Shown here piece after piece: positions 33,665 to 45,947 of a stretch of DNA of 64,000 nt (position 1 is its first letter; each line of letters opens with the position of its first letter). Origin of the DNA: Coriolopsis trogii (taxonomy: Eukaryota > Basidiomycota > Agaricomycetes > Polyporales > Polyporaceae); the NCBI GenBank assembly GCA_020543525.1, contig JAHYIO010000036.1, positions 2,046,001 through 2,110,000 on the forward strand, written 5' to 3'. The notes beneath the pieces are model-generated. The model did no database searches. It was not told the origin of the DNA and saw only the letters and a program-made list of their open reading frames with translations. Made by a program: the position numbers and the translations under genes.

Positions 33665-36007
33665 ATGTTCGACTTCTCCTTCACAGACGGCGCATACAAG
33701 TGAGTTGTGCTGCCCCTCAATCCTTCTTGCAAGATACTGAGTAAGTTTCGACCATCGTTTTCCCCTTCAGCGTCGCGAATATCATAGACGGAAAGACTAC
33801 GCTCTCTCCCACAACACGAGGAATCACCAATCCGTCGACAGAGCAAGTGTTCGCGCATGTCCCTGTAGCGACGCGCGAGCAGCTCGAAGAGGCCGTCGTG
33901 GCTGCCGAGCGAGCGTTCCCCTCCTGGAGCAAGAAGCCCTGGGAGGAGCGGCAGCAAGTGCTAACTGACATTGCGGCGCTCCTGGAGGAGCACGCGGAGC
34001 GATTCACCGAGATGTTGATGCGGGAGGTGGGCAAGGATCAGGCTAGCGCGTGAGTCCCGCGTCCATTTTGGTTGTCAAAGTTCAGACGGAAGAGGAAAAG
34101 GCGGGAAGGGGACGACACCGTAGCCGAACGAGGCCGGGAGTGACCGGCCCCGTGCCTTTCCTCTCTTTCTCATCGTTTCTTTCCCTCCAGAAACTTCGAG
34201 CTAGGCCTTGGAACCTCGTGGTTGCGCGCGGTGGCCAAGCAGCGCTTGGAGGATGAGGTCCTGTCTGAGGATGCCAAGAGGGTTATCAAGAACAAGTGGA
34301 AGCCGCACGGAGTGGTACGTACAAATCCCAGGAAGCTCAGTATAGCCCGATTCTTGCCGCTGACACTAGTCGGTTTGCGTGCTACACAGTGTGCTGCAAT
34401 CGCACCATTCAAGTGGGTAAAACCATCCATGCAACGTAATGTCTTCTGACAGCGGTTCGCACGTAGCTTTCCCATTGTTCTGGCCATAATCAAGTTGTCT
34501 CAATGCCTCTTGACTGGGAATTGCCTCATCTTCAAAGCACCTCCGACCGCGCCGTGTACCATCATCAAGTTCATCGAGCTCTCGCAGGCCGTACTCCCTC
34601 CCGGCGTTCTCTCCATCCTCTACGGGGACCACGACTTGTCCGTGACGTATTCTCTCCGAAGTACGTGAACAAAACATACTCACCGCGTAATACAGAGGAC
34701 AATGGATGGTGAAACACCCGCGGATCATGCACGTCTCCCTGACCGGTTCAACCCCGGCGGGCAAAGCCGTCATGCGTGACGCCGCCTCGGAGCTCAAGCA
34801 TATCACGTTGGAGCTGGGCGGGAACGACCCGGCGATCGTGTTGGACGACGTTGACCCCAAGGAGATAGCCCAGTACGTGAACCTCTCCAATCCTTCCGGT
34901 CTAGAGAACTCTACACGCACCGTGTACTTACAAATGCATTGATGTTGGGGGTGGGGCTGACAGGCGGATCCTCTTGGGCGCGACGAGCAATGCGGGCCAG
35001 ACGTGCTTCACGATGAAGAGGATATACGTACAGGAGAAGATCTATGATGCGGTCCGGGACGAGCTCGTCGCACTCGCGCAGCGCACGGTGAAAGTGGGCG
35101 ATCCGTTCGACCCTGACGTCACCGTCGGTCCGGTGCAGAATCAGGCGTCGTACGAACGGCTACGGTGCGTGCACATCGGTTTTTCCTCGCAGGAGAGGGG
35201 CAGACGTGGAATTCGAACGTATACTGACTGAAATTGCAAATTTACGTCTTCGTTAACGCATACAGAGGCATCATTGCGGATTGCAAAGAGAAGGGGTACA
35301 AGATTGCTTATGAGAGCGACGTGCCCCAAGAGGGTCGAGGGTACTTTGTGCCTGTGACGATCGTCGACAACCCACCCGATGAAGCGAGGATTGTTCGTGA
35401 AGAGCGTGCGTCGCCTTCTCTCCCCTCCATCCGTCCTCCTGTTCGTGACAAGGGCACCGCAGAATTTGGACCCATAGTCCCCTTGATGAAATGGCGTGAG
35501 GACGAAGAGGTCATCCGGCGCGCGAGTGAGTACATGTCTCCTCTTTATGGCCATGGGAGGCGCGTAATTGACCGTTCGCTGCCACCCCATAGACGACTCC
35601 GAATTCGGCCTCTCGTCGTCCGTGTGGGGTAACGATGCGTCGCGACTCGAGCGGATCGCAGACGGTCTGTACAACGGCATGGGTAAGCCGCTTATATCGC
35701 GCTTGCTGCGGATCTCCATATCCTCACACGAATGATACAGTTTGGGTGAATGACTGGGGAGCAGTCGGCGGAGATTTCGTGAGTCCTGAGATACATTCCC
35801 AGACTTGTTCCAGAGGAGGCTGATGAACTGACGACAATGCAGCCACTGAGCGGGACAAAAGTGAGTACGTGCTCCGGCGATTCGAGTGCAGGTCTAACTA
35901 TATGATTCATTTAGCAATCTGGTATGGGGGTTGAGAGCTCCCCGCACGGACTGAAGTCGTGGACGTATATCCAGTCTGTAGTGTGCAACAGGGCGTTCAC
36001 CCAATGA
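33665..36007 (+). CDS. NAD(P)-dependent aldehyde dehydrogenase
   Basis: Oxidises aldehydes to acids. Start ATG 33665: MFDFSFTDGAYN, with the first intron splitting the Asn codon. Family landmarks in order are ITNPSTEQVFAHVPVATREQ; the coenzyme-site segment CAAIAPFNFPIVLAIIKLSQ; KAPPTAPCTI (Lys for the cofactor phosphate/ribose); HVSLTGSTPAGKAVM; the general-base Glu in LELGGNDPAIVLDD; the nucleophile Cys in GATSNAGQTCFTMKRIYV; EEFGPIVPLMKW; and VWVNDWGAVGGDFPLSGTKQ. It ends VVCNRAFTQ. About ten introns; some internal exons are very short. No targeting signal is seen, so it is probably cytosolic. Substrate unknown. In this kind of fungus, aromatic or aliphatic aldehydes from lignin or lipid breakdown are possible. 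Converges with the nuclease gene. Confidence 0.92.
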
Positions 36008-36348
36008 ACAGCTAGGCAATCAATGACGAATGTAGTCCCTCATACGTATTCACCAACTTACCATTATCTTAACAGTCGTGGTAGATGCCAGTGTACGAGG
36101 CTCAAGGAGGACGTTTAGCTCCGGAGCAATCACACCCACTTCTGCCTCGCAGCGGCCGGTGGCGGCCATTGTGCACAACCCTCAGATTCGGTCCAACTCA
36201 TCGTTAACAATGTATCCTACATGTATAAATCGCGTATGGCCACAATCAGATCAGAACCCGCCCAAATACACCTGCTCCGGGCTTGGGGCGGAAAAATCTT
36301 GAGCTATGGACCACCACACCATCAGTTAACGCTCAGCTGATCCTCACT
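36008..36348. other. Convergent intergenic region
   Basis: Shared 3' flank of the aldehyde dehydrogenase (plus) and nuclease (minus) genes. The nuclease reading frame may extend into it through one more intron. Confidence 0.4.
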
Positions 36349-38690
36349 CTAACACTTACCTCGCCCGTTCACTTCCTCCACACCAGCATCACACACCCAA
36401 AGCCTCGCGACAGTCGGGTCATGGTCACTCGCCCGTTCGCCCATGCTCGGCGCCCAAGTGTTCACGTGTACATGCTCAACGCCGCCCCCGCGCGCGGCGA
36501 CGGCGCCGCTCACGAAGACGTGGTCGATCTCCTGTGCATGCTGGTCGTACGCGTACGTGTATCGCTCCGCAGGGGGCACGCCCCCCACATCGTTCGCGTC
36601 GTGCAGGAGCGCGGCGAGCGGGTGGAGGACGGAGCGCGTGGCGGCGTACTCGTTCATGTCGCCTGCGACGACTACGCTGGCGTTCGGGGAGACGGCGAGG
36701 ATCGAGGCGACGAAGGTCTGTTTGGCACAGACGGTATCGCGAAGAAGCATGGTGTTGAAAGTCGGACACGGAGAGGAGCAGGGAGCGAGAGTCGATCAAC
36801 GCCATGGACGACGAGTAAGACGGATACGGATAAGACGCACCGCGGTGACATTCGCCTGGCTTGTCCTTCTCTCTGCCCCTCCGTTGACGGGCGGGCGGGC
36901 GTCGCCCTGCGCAGACGAACTGTCGCGTTTGGAGCTGAAGTGCACGTTGACGGTGAAGAACCGGTCGCCGGACGCTGTCTCCCACGCCGCTGCGAGGGGC
37001 TTGCGGGCTTCTTCCCATGCCTCGTGTGTTGGGTCAATACGGCCTGGGTTGTAGCTATAGGTGTGGGGACGAACTTTCAGCGTTAGTAAACAATTACTAG
37101 GGGGTAAAGGGGCGCGAACCTGAGCGTAGGGTCTCCAAAGATGTCCAAGACGACTTCAGTTCCCGTGGTTGCGTTCCCAACCGTGCCTGGGACGAGTGAC
37201 ACCTTCTCAGGACGCCATCTGTGTGACATTCGGACGTGATGAGGGTGCTGAATTGGCGACACGATTGGGTGAACTTACAAATACGCAACGCGAATGTTGC
37301 CCCCCGGCTGACCCCCGTCTTCATTGTCCAATGGCTCGATGTTTACGAATTCGTAGTGCACGCCTCCACTAGCCTTCTTGATGGCGTCGGTGAGGGCCTG
37401 AAGAGTCTTGTTGGCGCTCACCACCCCATCGTTGCGCGGACCGGAGTCGTCCTGGATCTCTTGCACGAAGAGGATATCGGGAGTGTGCAAGTAATCCGCG
37501 ATGTGAGCCGCAATCTTCGGGATATGGCGCGAGCGCGGAGACATGTTCTCGACCTATGGGTAACGTGAGTTTCACGATTGAGTGGACATTTCGCTGAAAA
37601 GACGTAGTCACATTATAGTCGCCTATGCGTAATTGACACGGATGACTGGTCGAGTTTAGGGAAGATGGAGGAACGTCAAAGTCCGGTAACTTGACAATGA
37701 CTGGTGCAGTTCGTGGCAGAATGTAATAATTGCCGAACTATATGCATTGCATATCAGCGACCCTCTTAAGGTGCATGTATTGTTCTTACTCGCCTGATAG
37801 GTGACAATGCCAGTAATATCGCTGAGGACGGCGCCCATCATGGGTTTCGGGTTACGAGTGCCATCTAGTGGACGGCCTATCATGATGGCTTCGGAGTGGG
37901 CCGGGGGCATATCGTCTGATCCTATGAAAGGTCAGCGTGAAGATATAGGTGGGAAGCATAGTCACAAACCAATCGAATGAATGGTCAAACCGCCCCTTTC
38001 GTTCCTCCCCGTGGTTGGCCAGGGTCCATATATCCAGAAAGACCCATGCCAGTCTGGGAAGTTTGTGGCGATGGGCGACTTGACAGTGATGAGCTGCCCT
38101 TCCAGACTTTCCCAAAAGTCCAAACCGTATGTTTCCGGGATCAAAGTCGCATTGACGGACTCGAGAAGAGTGATATTGTTGGGATATGAGAGCCATCCGT
38201 CTCGGCCCTTGTCAAGCGAAGACAGCTGGTTGTTCGGGGGAATGCGGTCGACGCCTAGTACAAGAGGTTCCACCTCATGGCCGGTGGAAAGAGTGGTGAT
38301 GGTGGTGATGTAGTCCATCTCCGTAAGGAAGAGGTCATTCGGAGAGGACCGATACTCTGCAATGCGGCCTGATATGGAGATGCACTCCCCGACGTTCGCA
38401 AACCTCGTGGCCGCGCCGCCATATACACGAAGTCCGCTGGAGGCTCGACTGTCGTCGGACCTTTCTCCTTGTATCCATACGCCATACCTATCCTGTTGAA
38501 TGTTCAGTTCAAAGATGACGGCATGTCTCAGGGTTCAACCGACCTTGGCGGTAACGACACCGGTGACTCCGTGAACGAAGTGACCAGCGAATGGCGATTG
38601 AAACGAGACGCCTTGAATATCCGTAATTTCTACTGCTTGTGCAGCAAGTCCAGCGGAAAGAGCCGCAAGGAAGATACAGGACGACCGCAT
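36349..38690 (-). CDS. Secreted endonuclease/exonuclease/phosphatase-family protein
   Basis: Extracellular nuclease-like protein. ATG at 38688-38690 opens MRSSCIFLAALSAGLAAQA, a signal peptide, then VEITDIQGVSFQSPFAGHFV, an OB-fold-like segment seen in ExeM/NucH-type nucleases (DRYGVWIQGE, FANVGECISISGRIAEY). The C-terminal EEP domain shows RIGDYNVENMSPR (metal-site Asn and nearby acid), PDILFVQEIQDDSG (catalytic Glu), FFTVNVHFSSK, VVAGDMNEYAATRSV (Asp and Asn) and ERASDHDPTVARLWV (the Asp-His pair). All the classic metal and catalytic residues are present. It probably degrades extracellular DNA or RNA for phosphate or nitrogen. The frame ends GRGKC at 36349, but GGTAAGTG just before is also a good splice donor. 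Confidence 0.88.
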
Positions 38691-39051
38691 TCTGGACCGA
38701 ATGTGAGGTAAGTCCGGCTGTGGGGTTCTGGAGACTCGGAGAGTTGCAGACGAGTCAGTCCTCGGAGTCGGTGTGCCCTGCGCGTTGCTAAGAGTTATTC
38801 AGCCACCCTAAAGTCGGTAAGCAATAACACCTCCGGTAGTAGAGGAGTGTCCGCCGTGCGTCGTGGTGAGGGTGTGGAACAAAGACAAAGGGCAGTGGCA
38901 ACGCGTCTGAACGAAAGCAGCCCCATTTTGGGAGCCCCACGTTCTGTCCCGATCTCATCTTGGCACAGCCACTGCGCGTCGCCGATGATGCCGCCTCTTG
39001 CCCCGCACCGGCCAAACCGACCGCACTGCTGCCGCTTATTCACTCTCGACC
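38691..39051. promoter_or_regulatory. Divergent promoter, nuclease and LysM genes
   Basis: Three hundred and sixty bases between divergent start codons. No convincing TATA box is seen on either strand. Confidence 0.4.
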
Positions 39052-40205
39052 ATGATGCCTCCCTCTGTTTCACTCTGCCTCGCTTGCTCTGCTTCTCTTC
39101 CTCCGCTCAAGGCAGACTCGCATGTATATTATACTCCTTGCTGCTCAAGACCCATATGTCCCAGCTGTATCAGTGCCAACTCCCGCCTCTTGCGCTACAA
39201 TCCCTGTCTCCGATGTCTAGCCGGAGTCAAGGCTGTCAACTCGCGCGCATGGGACTCGCAGCGGAGTGACCAAGCCGGGACAGGAACCAACGTCGATGGT
39301 TCTATCAGAGATGAGGATATATTCGTCGTAGACGACGAGGACGACTCCGATGAAGGCGAGGACGGCGGAAGTCCTGCGTCAGGCAGGTCGTCCCCACACT
39401 CCCTACACCAGAAGGACAGCGCTGTCCAAGACGGCCCCGGAAGGAGCTCTGTATTTCCCCAAGCTATAGAACAAGCTAAGCCTGCGTTCAACCACTCGGA
39501 AGACACCAAGGGCGCTTCGGGGACACCGCCCAAGTACTACATCCGTCCAGACGATACCCTCCTCGGTATATCGCTCAAACTTGGCATAGATGTACGCACC
39601 CATCTCCACAGTGCGCAAATTTAACAACTTACGGCTTGCATTTTTAGTCACGCGTTATATGTCGCCTGAACAACCTGCCAGTGTCCACGCTTCGCACGAC
39701 CCCTCACCTCCTCCACACCCGTGCCTTCCTTCTCTTGCCACCATCCGCACGGCCCCCTCCACCGTCGCCCGCAGAGCAAGCACTTGATGAGGAGCGTAGA
39801 GCTCACCTCGCCATCGAGCGAGCCGAGACCCGCTTCCAGTCCATGACGAAAGAGACCGACCGGGCTGTCGCGAGGGCATATGTCGCTCTTGCAGGACTCG
39901 ACGACGACCCCGAGCACCTAGAGGCCACGAAAGAGTGCAACGAAGAGAAGCCCGAGGATGTGGCACGAGGGCTGAGGCACAGAAAGCCGCACGCGCCCGA
40001 TGTTGACGTCGGAGCTGGAGAGAGTAGTTTGGAAGGACGCGCGACGGATCAGTATTACGACGATGAAGACTGGGAAGCCCGTGAGCGTGCGGAAGGCCGG
40101 AAGGTCGCCATTCCTTCATTTCCGTACATAACCTCTGGCTCAAGCTCTACTGCTGAAAAGATGCCCGTCGGAGGTCAGAGACCTTGGTGGCGTTGGCAGA
40201 GTTGA
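39052..40205 (+). CDS. Zinc-finger plus LysM domain protein
   Basis: Two-exon gene (intron 39592-39647) for a 365-residue protein with no signal peptide. The N-terminus MMPPSVSLCLACSASLPPLK begins a Cys-rich module: CLAC, CCSRPICPSC and CLRC, about 45 residues in all, able to bind zinc in a RING- or treble-clef-like way. A very acidic linker follows (DEDIFVVDDEDDSDEGEDGG). A LysM domain comes next, starting KYYIRPDDTLLGISLKLGID and continuing across the intron as SRVICRLNNLP and HTRAFLLLP. The C-terminal region is charged and probably helical (ALDEERRAHLAIERAETRF). With no secretion signal, this is not a chitin-masking effector. It fits the intracellular LysM proteins of eukaryotes. Function unknown. 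I chose the first of two adjacent ATGs. Confidence 0.82.
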
Positions 40206-40357
40206 CCAAGACTTGGTCCACGTTGTATGTACAGTATAGTGTATGATGTTACCTGAGGATCAACGGAGGAGTAGCTGGACACGCATAGACCAATGTATGT
40301 AGACTTGCAACAATTCCCGGATTGTATGTACAGGTAAAAATCGCCAAGCATGCAAAC

Positions 40358-42664
40358 TCACAAGTCCCGCATGAGGTACTTCGTCAAGCACTCGATCGCC
40401 GCTTTTTTGATTTCTTCGTTCTGTGGGCCGTTCTTCAAGATCTCCGTCGCGAATGTCACTTTCTCGATCGAGATGTCTTTCTCCTTGTCCTTCCGCGCGT
40501 GTCCTCCTTGACCCAGCCCAGCGGCTTCCGCGCGCATGAGCTCCGTGCGCGCCTTGCTCTCCTCCACTTGCTGCTGCAGGATCTCCTTCAGCGACATGCA
40601 GACTCCCAAGAGTGACTCGGTGACAGCAGTGAGGTGCGTGAGCGCCTGCGTCGCCTGCATGCTTTGCTCATGTGGGCGGACATCTCCAGAAGAGGTTTCG
40701 GGGAATGGCGACTGTCTCTGGCCCATGCCATTGACTGTAGCGACCCTCGCGACCCGTGTCGTCGCTGGCGTAGAAGGGGAGGCGTGCAGGGAACGGGATG
40801 CATTGGCCTCCGACGAGCGGAGGTACGGGAACGATGGCTGTGACTGCGCCGTGCTGCTCGATCCTGCCTGGCGGTAGTCGGAAGGTTGAGATGGCGGAGG
40901 GGAGTATGCGTATGTCTGCTGTGATTCTGCGGCTTGATAAGAACCCTCCGGGCTTGCTTGCGCGGCGTGGCCCGCCATGAGCTGAGGGTCAATGGTACTG
41001 TGCAACCCCATCATCGCATTTGGTATAACCGACGCGGCGGGCTCAACAATTTGGTCGGCTGGCCCAAAATACGGTGCCGGCAGGCCCGTTTTCGGGTCCT
41101 CGCGGTACCTGTATTTGTGCAATTAAGCGATCGTATGGGTCGAGTTGGCATACATGAGCTCACCGTCTCTTGAATAAGTCGAACCAGCCGGATTCATACC
41201 ACCTGTCTATGACCTTCACGTTCAGATTGCCGACGTTAAGGCCAGCGACACGCGCAGCTTCTAGCATAGCTTCGATATGTGGCTGCTCGGCGTTTGGGTT
41301 TTCCGCCTGGAGCTGCCGGAAGTGGTTGGCGGAGAATACTTGAAAGGCATGCACCTGCTTAAAGACTTCAAGGTTCCGATGATAGCAACTCTTGAGCGCG
41401 GTGTACGATTTCCTCCCGGGGAAGAGTTCGCTTGAACACTACCATTGCGCATGTCAGCAATTGATGAGAGTACAAGCATGAAACGTTACAAATATGACGC
41501 ACCTCCCGGAACACCGTGTTCATCCTCGTCCGGAACGCGTCCCAATGCTCGTCACTTGTCAGCAGCCAAGTGAAAAACCGCGTTTTTTCCTCCACCGTCC
41601 AGTGTTTTGCGCCCCCATTGGGGCCTACGTCGAGGTCTTGGGTCTCCTCACCGTCCTCCTCCCCGACGCCCGCTGCGGACGCGCTGAAGCTTCCTCCCCC
41701 AGCGCGCTGTCGCCGCTTCTTCCCGGCACCGTCAGGTGTAGCCGAGTCGGGCTGCTTGCGCTTCCCATTCGCCGTACTCACGCTACCAGACTTGCTCCCT
41801 GTTCCCTGTCCATTCAATCTTGGCGTGGCAGGCGGGGGCGACTCCTCTTCCTCTAGACCTTCTGTCTGTTGCGACTGTGGGTCATTTTGGGTAGAGTAGA
41901 GGAGCTCGGGCTGATGCGCGCTTGGGGGAGGGGGGACGTATGGGATTACATTGACGTGGTGCGCCGCGTACCCGTCAGGACCATGGGCCATGCCGTTGTA
42001 TGCGTGATTCCTGTGGACCGTGCTATATTGGCTTCCATTCGGCTCCGTCTGATCATCCAGGAAGAGTTAGTAATCGCGCAGGCAGCAAAGGGGAGACGGG
42101 ACAGGAACGCTTGCATATCATAGACGACTATGTGTACGCGTCACATATGGTGCATACGTGCACGCGCAGGGGAACTCCGTAGTGCGCGGGTCTCCTATGT
42201 ACGACAACGTACTGGCGTCGACCATCCATCCTGAACTCCTCTGAGCAGGGGGACTTTTTCAAGACCGACCACCGGCATAGACCCTTCCTTGCATATCGGG
42301 TACAAGTGTGTGGGCGCTTTTTATGTCATTGGAGGTCCCTCATCACGATGCACATATGCCGTGGTGACGAGACGACACAAAGGAGACGAACCTGCTGCAT
42401 CTGAACCGGGCCCGAGTGGTTTGACGACTGGCTCATCATTATCGTTTGGGAGTGATTTGGGTCGGACGAGACTGCGGCTGCAGGCTGGCCGTCACCGCTG
42501 GGGGTCGCGCCGGCATGGCTGATGGAGCTGCGATGGGGGGGGGGATACGCCGACGAGATGCCCGGGGCTGGAGTCAGCGTGTACGAAGGGAAGAAGGTCG
42601 GCGTATTCACCTCGCGGACAATGACATGCTGGATCGAGTTCGAGAGGGGCGAGGTGGTTGTCGT
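40358..42664 (-). CDS. Myb/SANT-like domain nuclear protein (5' end incomplete)
   Basis: Minus-strand gene; the C-terminus ends at 40358. The most 5' exon I can support starts after the acceptor at about 42665 and reads TTTTSPLSNSIQHVIVREVN. No start codon lies in that exon, so a first exon is missing from my model. The frame then runs through a Pro/Ser/Gln-rich region, joined by a long intron (about 42055-42390) to TEPNGSQYSTVHRNHAYNG. A basic patch (ANGKRKQPDS, GKKRRQRAGG) could be a nuclear signal. The core domain reads KHWTVEEKTRFFTWLLTSDE, HWDAFRTRMNTVFREC and SYTALKSCYHRNLEVFKQ, a tryptophan-spaced SANT-like fold known from basidiomycete proteins. KVIDRWYESGWFDLFKRRYR follows. The end is helical (LTAVTESLLGVCMSLKEILQ, then TEILKNGPQNEEIKKAAIEC). 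Likely DNA- or chromatin-binding. The next gene upstream is also SANT-like. Confidence 0.75.
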
Positions 42665-43062
42665 CTGAGAGCGCCGAACCGGTTCGAATCACCGCTCTCC
42701 TATCGGCGTCTGCCGTGCGACAAACATACGCTACTATGTAGTACTACGAGCTCTCTGCAGACCTTGTCCGACTCGTGAACGGCACGTTAGAGCATCTATT
42801 CAATCAAACTCCTGGTATGAGGTGCAGTCCTAAAGGCAGCAACCGATGAAGCCATAGCTAGCGGTACAACAAGAGCCAAAGATGGACATAAGAACGTGAA
42901 TGTGAATAAAAACGCGAAGATCGGCAATATGAACATACGTCCAACACATACCCCAGTACCCTATAGCTAGCAAGTGACAGATACAAGAGCGACCATCCTG
43001 CATGGATAAGAATGTGCATTTTCGCCAGGTGCAGCGCGCGTCCGAGAACGGAGTCCGATACT
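42665..43062. other. Region between the two SANT-like genes
   Basis: Should contain the 3' end of the upstream gene and the missing 5' exon and promoter of the downstream one. A GGTTCGAATC box near 42681 is not part of a tRNA. Confidence 0.4.
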
Positions 43063-45316
43063 TTATGCCCCTGAATCTCGTCTCAACGGTCCATTTCGGT
43101 ACATATACGTCGTATGCGGAGAGGTTGTTCCGTGCGAAGACGGTGGTCTCTGCGCGTTCGTCGCCGCGGCCGCAGCAGCAGCGCCGTATGATTGGGTCTG
43201 CGTTGGGCGTGGTCGATAATAGTTGTTGTTCCGTGTATCGGCAGTGGCCGTCGGGGCACCCGGGAGAATGGACGCTGCGCTCGCCATCGTAGGAGGAGGC
43301 CACGGCATAGACGTTCCCGTAGTCGGCGGTGCTTGCGGTGCAGTGGTCAAGCGGGAGCTGGCCATCGTGCTTGTCGTCGACGGCGGTCGCTGAGGCTGCA
43401 TCGCGGGAGACGCATTGATAGATGCCGGTGTAGAGGTCATAGGACTCCGTGTTGGGGAAACAGCGTTTACGGCAGCTTGGGAGGGCGGTTGTGGTGGAAC
43501 CGGTTGGTGTTGATGGTGTTGATGATGATGATGCTGCTGCTGCTGCTGTGGTTGCTGTTGCTGTGGTTGATGCTGCTGGGAATGAGTGCGCTGTTGTTGT
43601 GAGTGTGGTTGAGGGGGCGGAGGAGGAGCCGTTTCTGCAGGCTGGGAATCATCCGCTCGACGACGCTTCGTGCCTCGTGTTGTGCTCTCCTTGAGCCCGA
43701 GCGAAGTCGCCTTCAATAGAATTTGGTGCCTGTTCAATCAATCGTCTCTGAGTTTGCAGGATGCAGATGTCTGAGGAAACTCTACCTCGTTCTGCTGTTG
43801 CCCCATTGTTGTATTACCCAGTCCCATTCTATCTCGCCTTTGTTTTGAGGCCCGCCCGTTTCTTTGCTCTTCTCTGCGAGTTGCCGTAGTCTTTCAGTCT
43901 CTTCTTCTGACCACGCGCCCTGATGTCCGCCAGGCGCTGTGTTACCTGTCGCAGCATTGAATGTCGAGATCGTCCCTGTACTCGCAGGCACCGGGGCGGA
44001 CGTCGCAGGAGAGCTGCTTTGCTGGGGTGCTGGCTGTGTTGGTGGAGGTGCAGGCGCTGGTGCAGGCGCGGAAGCCGGTGCTGCGGAGGCGGGAGGGGGA
44101 GGGGGAGCAGGCGCAGGCTGTGCGGGCGGCGGTTGATAATAGGGCGTCGCACCTTGGGGAGGGGGAGGGTAATAGTACGGCGCGGTGGGGTATCGAGCGC
44201 CAGGAGCGGGAGGATACATTGGCTGGTAATAAGGCTGGGCGGGAGCAGCCATAGATGCTGAGTTCAGGGGCATTACGAACGTTTGAGGATTCGTGATGAC
44301 GGAGCCAGCGGCAGGCGCAGGCCCTGCAGTGGCTGTCGCGCCAGGGGGCGGAGGTGGGGGCATCGATGGGTATGACGGATAGCTTGCTGTAGGGACAGGT
44401 TGTCCGACCAATTGGCTTGGATTCGCGAGCTAAGACAAGGTGAGGAGATGCTCAGAAAAGCAAATCACAGGCGTACAAGGTTGTCGCAGACACGCTTCGC
44501 TTCTGCGATCATCATAAGAGGGTCGATCTTTGTCGCGGGCCCCATTTGGTAGCACTGCGCGATGACCATCGGCGACGCAGCTTTCTGTGGGGTCGGAACA
44601 TACATTGTTCAGGACAGGCTTGTTGGCAAGACCAGCTCGCAGTGAGCACTTACCACCAACTCCTCCGCCGCGTTGTAGAACTCAGAGCACAGATTCAGGG
44701 CACGCCATTGGAACTCATAGAATTGTTGATTCTGCTGGGACATGTTTGCCCCAGGTGCGGGCGGATACTGATAGAAGCCAGGGTGCTGAGTATTCGCCGG
44801 TGCTTTTGTCGCGCTGCCGGATGACACACGGGGTTTGCGGTTGCGCGAACCTCTTGGGCGACCGGGTTTGCGCTTCTCGGTGCCATCCTCGTTGGCGGTG
44901 GTAGGGGAATGAGCCTGTTGCGAAGGTGGATGCCTATAGTCGGCCGAGGCGGAAGGAGCGGTCGCGCTAGAGAAATGAATGGGTGAGACCGAGGCCGAAT
45001 CTAGATCGCGTAACACACACCCCGCTGAGCTAGAATGTGGTTGAGTAGCGTTCAGACGGGGAGACGAATGACTGCTGGCAGAGTGGTGAGGGTGATCGGC
45101 ACCATGGGGCTCGAGTTCCTCCTCAACAACGTCCTCATCGTCTTCCTCCTCCTCCTCTTCCTCTTCACGGTGACCAGATCCGGCGCCATTCGTCACGGGG
45201 GGTTGCTGATGGGAGGTGTAAGGGGCATACTGCTGGCGGGGAGATGAGTGGGCCGTGGACACGAGAGGGGCATGGAGAGCGTGCGAGAGAGGCTGGTAAT
45301 ATTGAGGATTGTCCAT
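43063..45316 (-). CDS. AT-hook and SANT domain protein
   Basis: Start ATG 45314-45316 (MDNPQYYQPLSHALHAP). Order along the protein: a low-complexity N-terminus with a Glu-rich run (about 45120-45170); an AT-hook-like basic motif (KRKPGRPRGSRNRKPR) for minor-groove binding; a helical segment (FYEFQWRALNLCSEFYNAAE, and after an intron MVIAQCYQMGPATKIDPLMM); a long Pro/Tyr/Ala/Gln-rich stretch; then a SANT/Myb-like domain (GAWSEEETERLRQLAEKS, GEIEWDWVIQQWGNSRTRHQ) with properly spaced tryptophans. The C-terminus is His/Gln-, Pro- and Ser-rich and ends NGPLRRDSGA. Low-complexity activation-type regions with two DNA/chromatin motifs suggest a nuclear regulator. The target is unknown. Divergent from MEX67. 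Confidence 0.8.
43505..43585 (-). repeat. Gln/His-coding trinucleotide repeats
   Basis: Interrupted GAT/GTT and CTG-type triplets on the plus strand code for runs of Gln and His near the C-terminus of the AT-hook/SANT protein. Length variation between strains is likely. Confidence 0.75.
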
Positions 45317-45947
45317 GATTTTCTGGGAGGCCTATATGATAAAAGCCCAGAGATGGATGTAACGCTGCGAGCGGAGAGCAATCGATGTCGACAACAACAA
45401 CCAAACCCCGTGGGAACACAACCTCGACGCATTTACCTTTCCACACGGCCTCCCTCTCATCGCCTTCTGTCCTCCCCGAAAAATGCGCAAAAATTCAGTG
45501 AATGTCCTGCACTACGCCGCAACCCATGCCGGCACTCATCAAGCTGCAATCCCTCCGGACGACCATTCGCCAGATTCCGCTGAACCCTCGCGTGTCCCAA
45601 ATTTGTCCCGATGGCGAAAACTCGTGGCTACACAGCCGCCGGCAGAGGGAAGTGACCCAGTCACATTCCTTTGTCACTAGGCGTGACAGACCACATTTCC
45701 AGACCGTGACGAGTCACCCAGCCGCCTGACGGTGACCGAGCGCGGGCCCGCTGTGCAGAGGCTTGACTTGAACCGTCATCTCGATTCTCCCTCTCATTGT
45801 CCTTGCCTCCTCCCTCACCGCTGTTTCCAACGCCCGTTCTGCGGCGTTGCCCACGCTTCAGCCACGTTCGCCACACCAGCTACACCTCTGCGCAACCGTC
45901 CCCAGCCACAAAACTCGCTCGGCACGAAAGCGCCACAGCTCCCAACT
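45317..45947. promoter_or_regulatory. Divergent promoter, AT-hook/SANT gene and MEX67
   Basis: Six hundred and thirty bases between divergent starts. CT-rich tracts lie near the MEX67 side. No clear TATA box. Confidence 0.4.

Noticed and set aside
42681..42692. GGTTCGAATC box suggesting a tRNA gene
   Set aside because: The flanking bases do not form a T-stem, there is no matching A-box or cloverleaf upstream, and the site lies near the missing 5' exon of a SANT-like gene.
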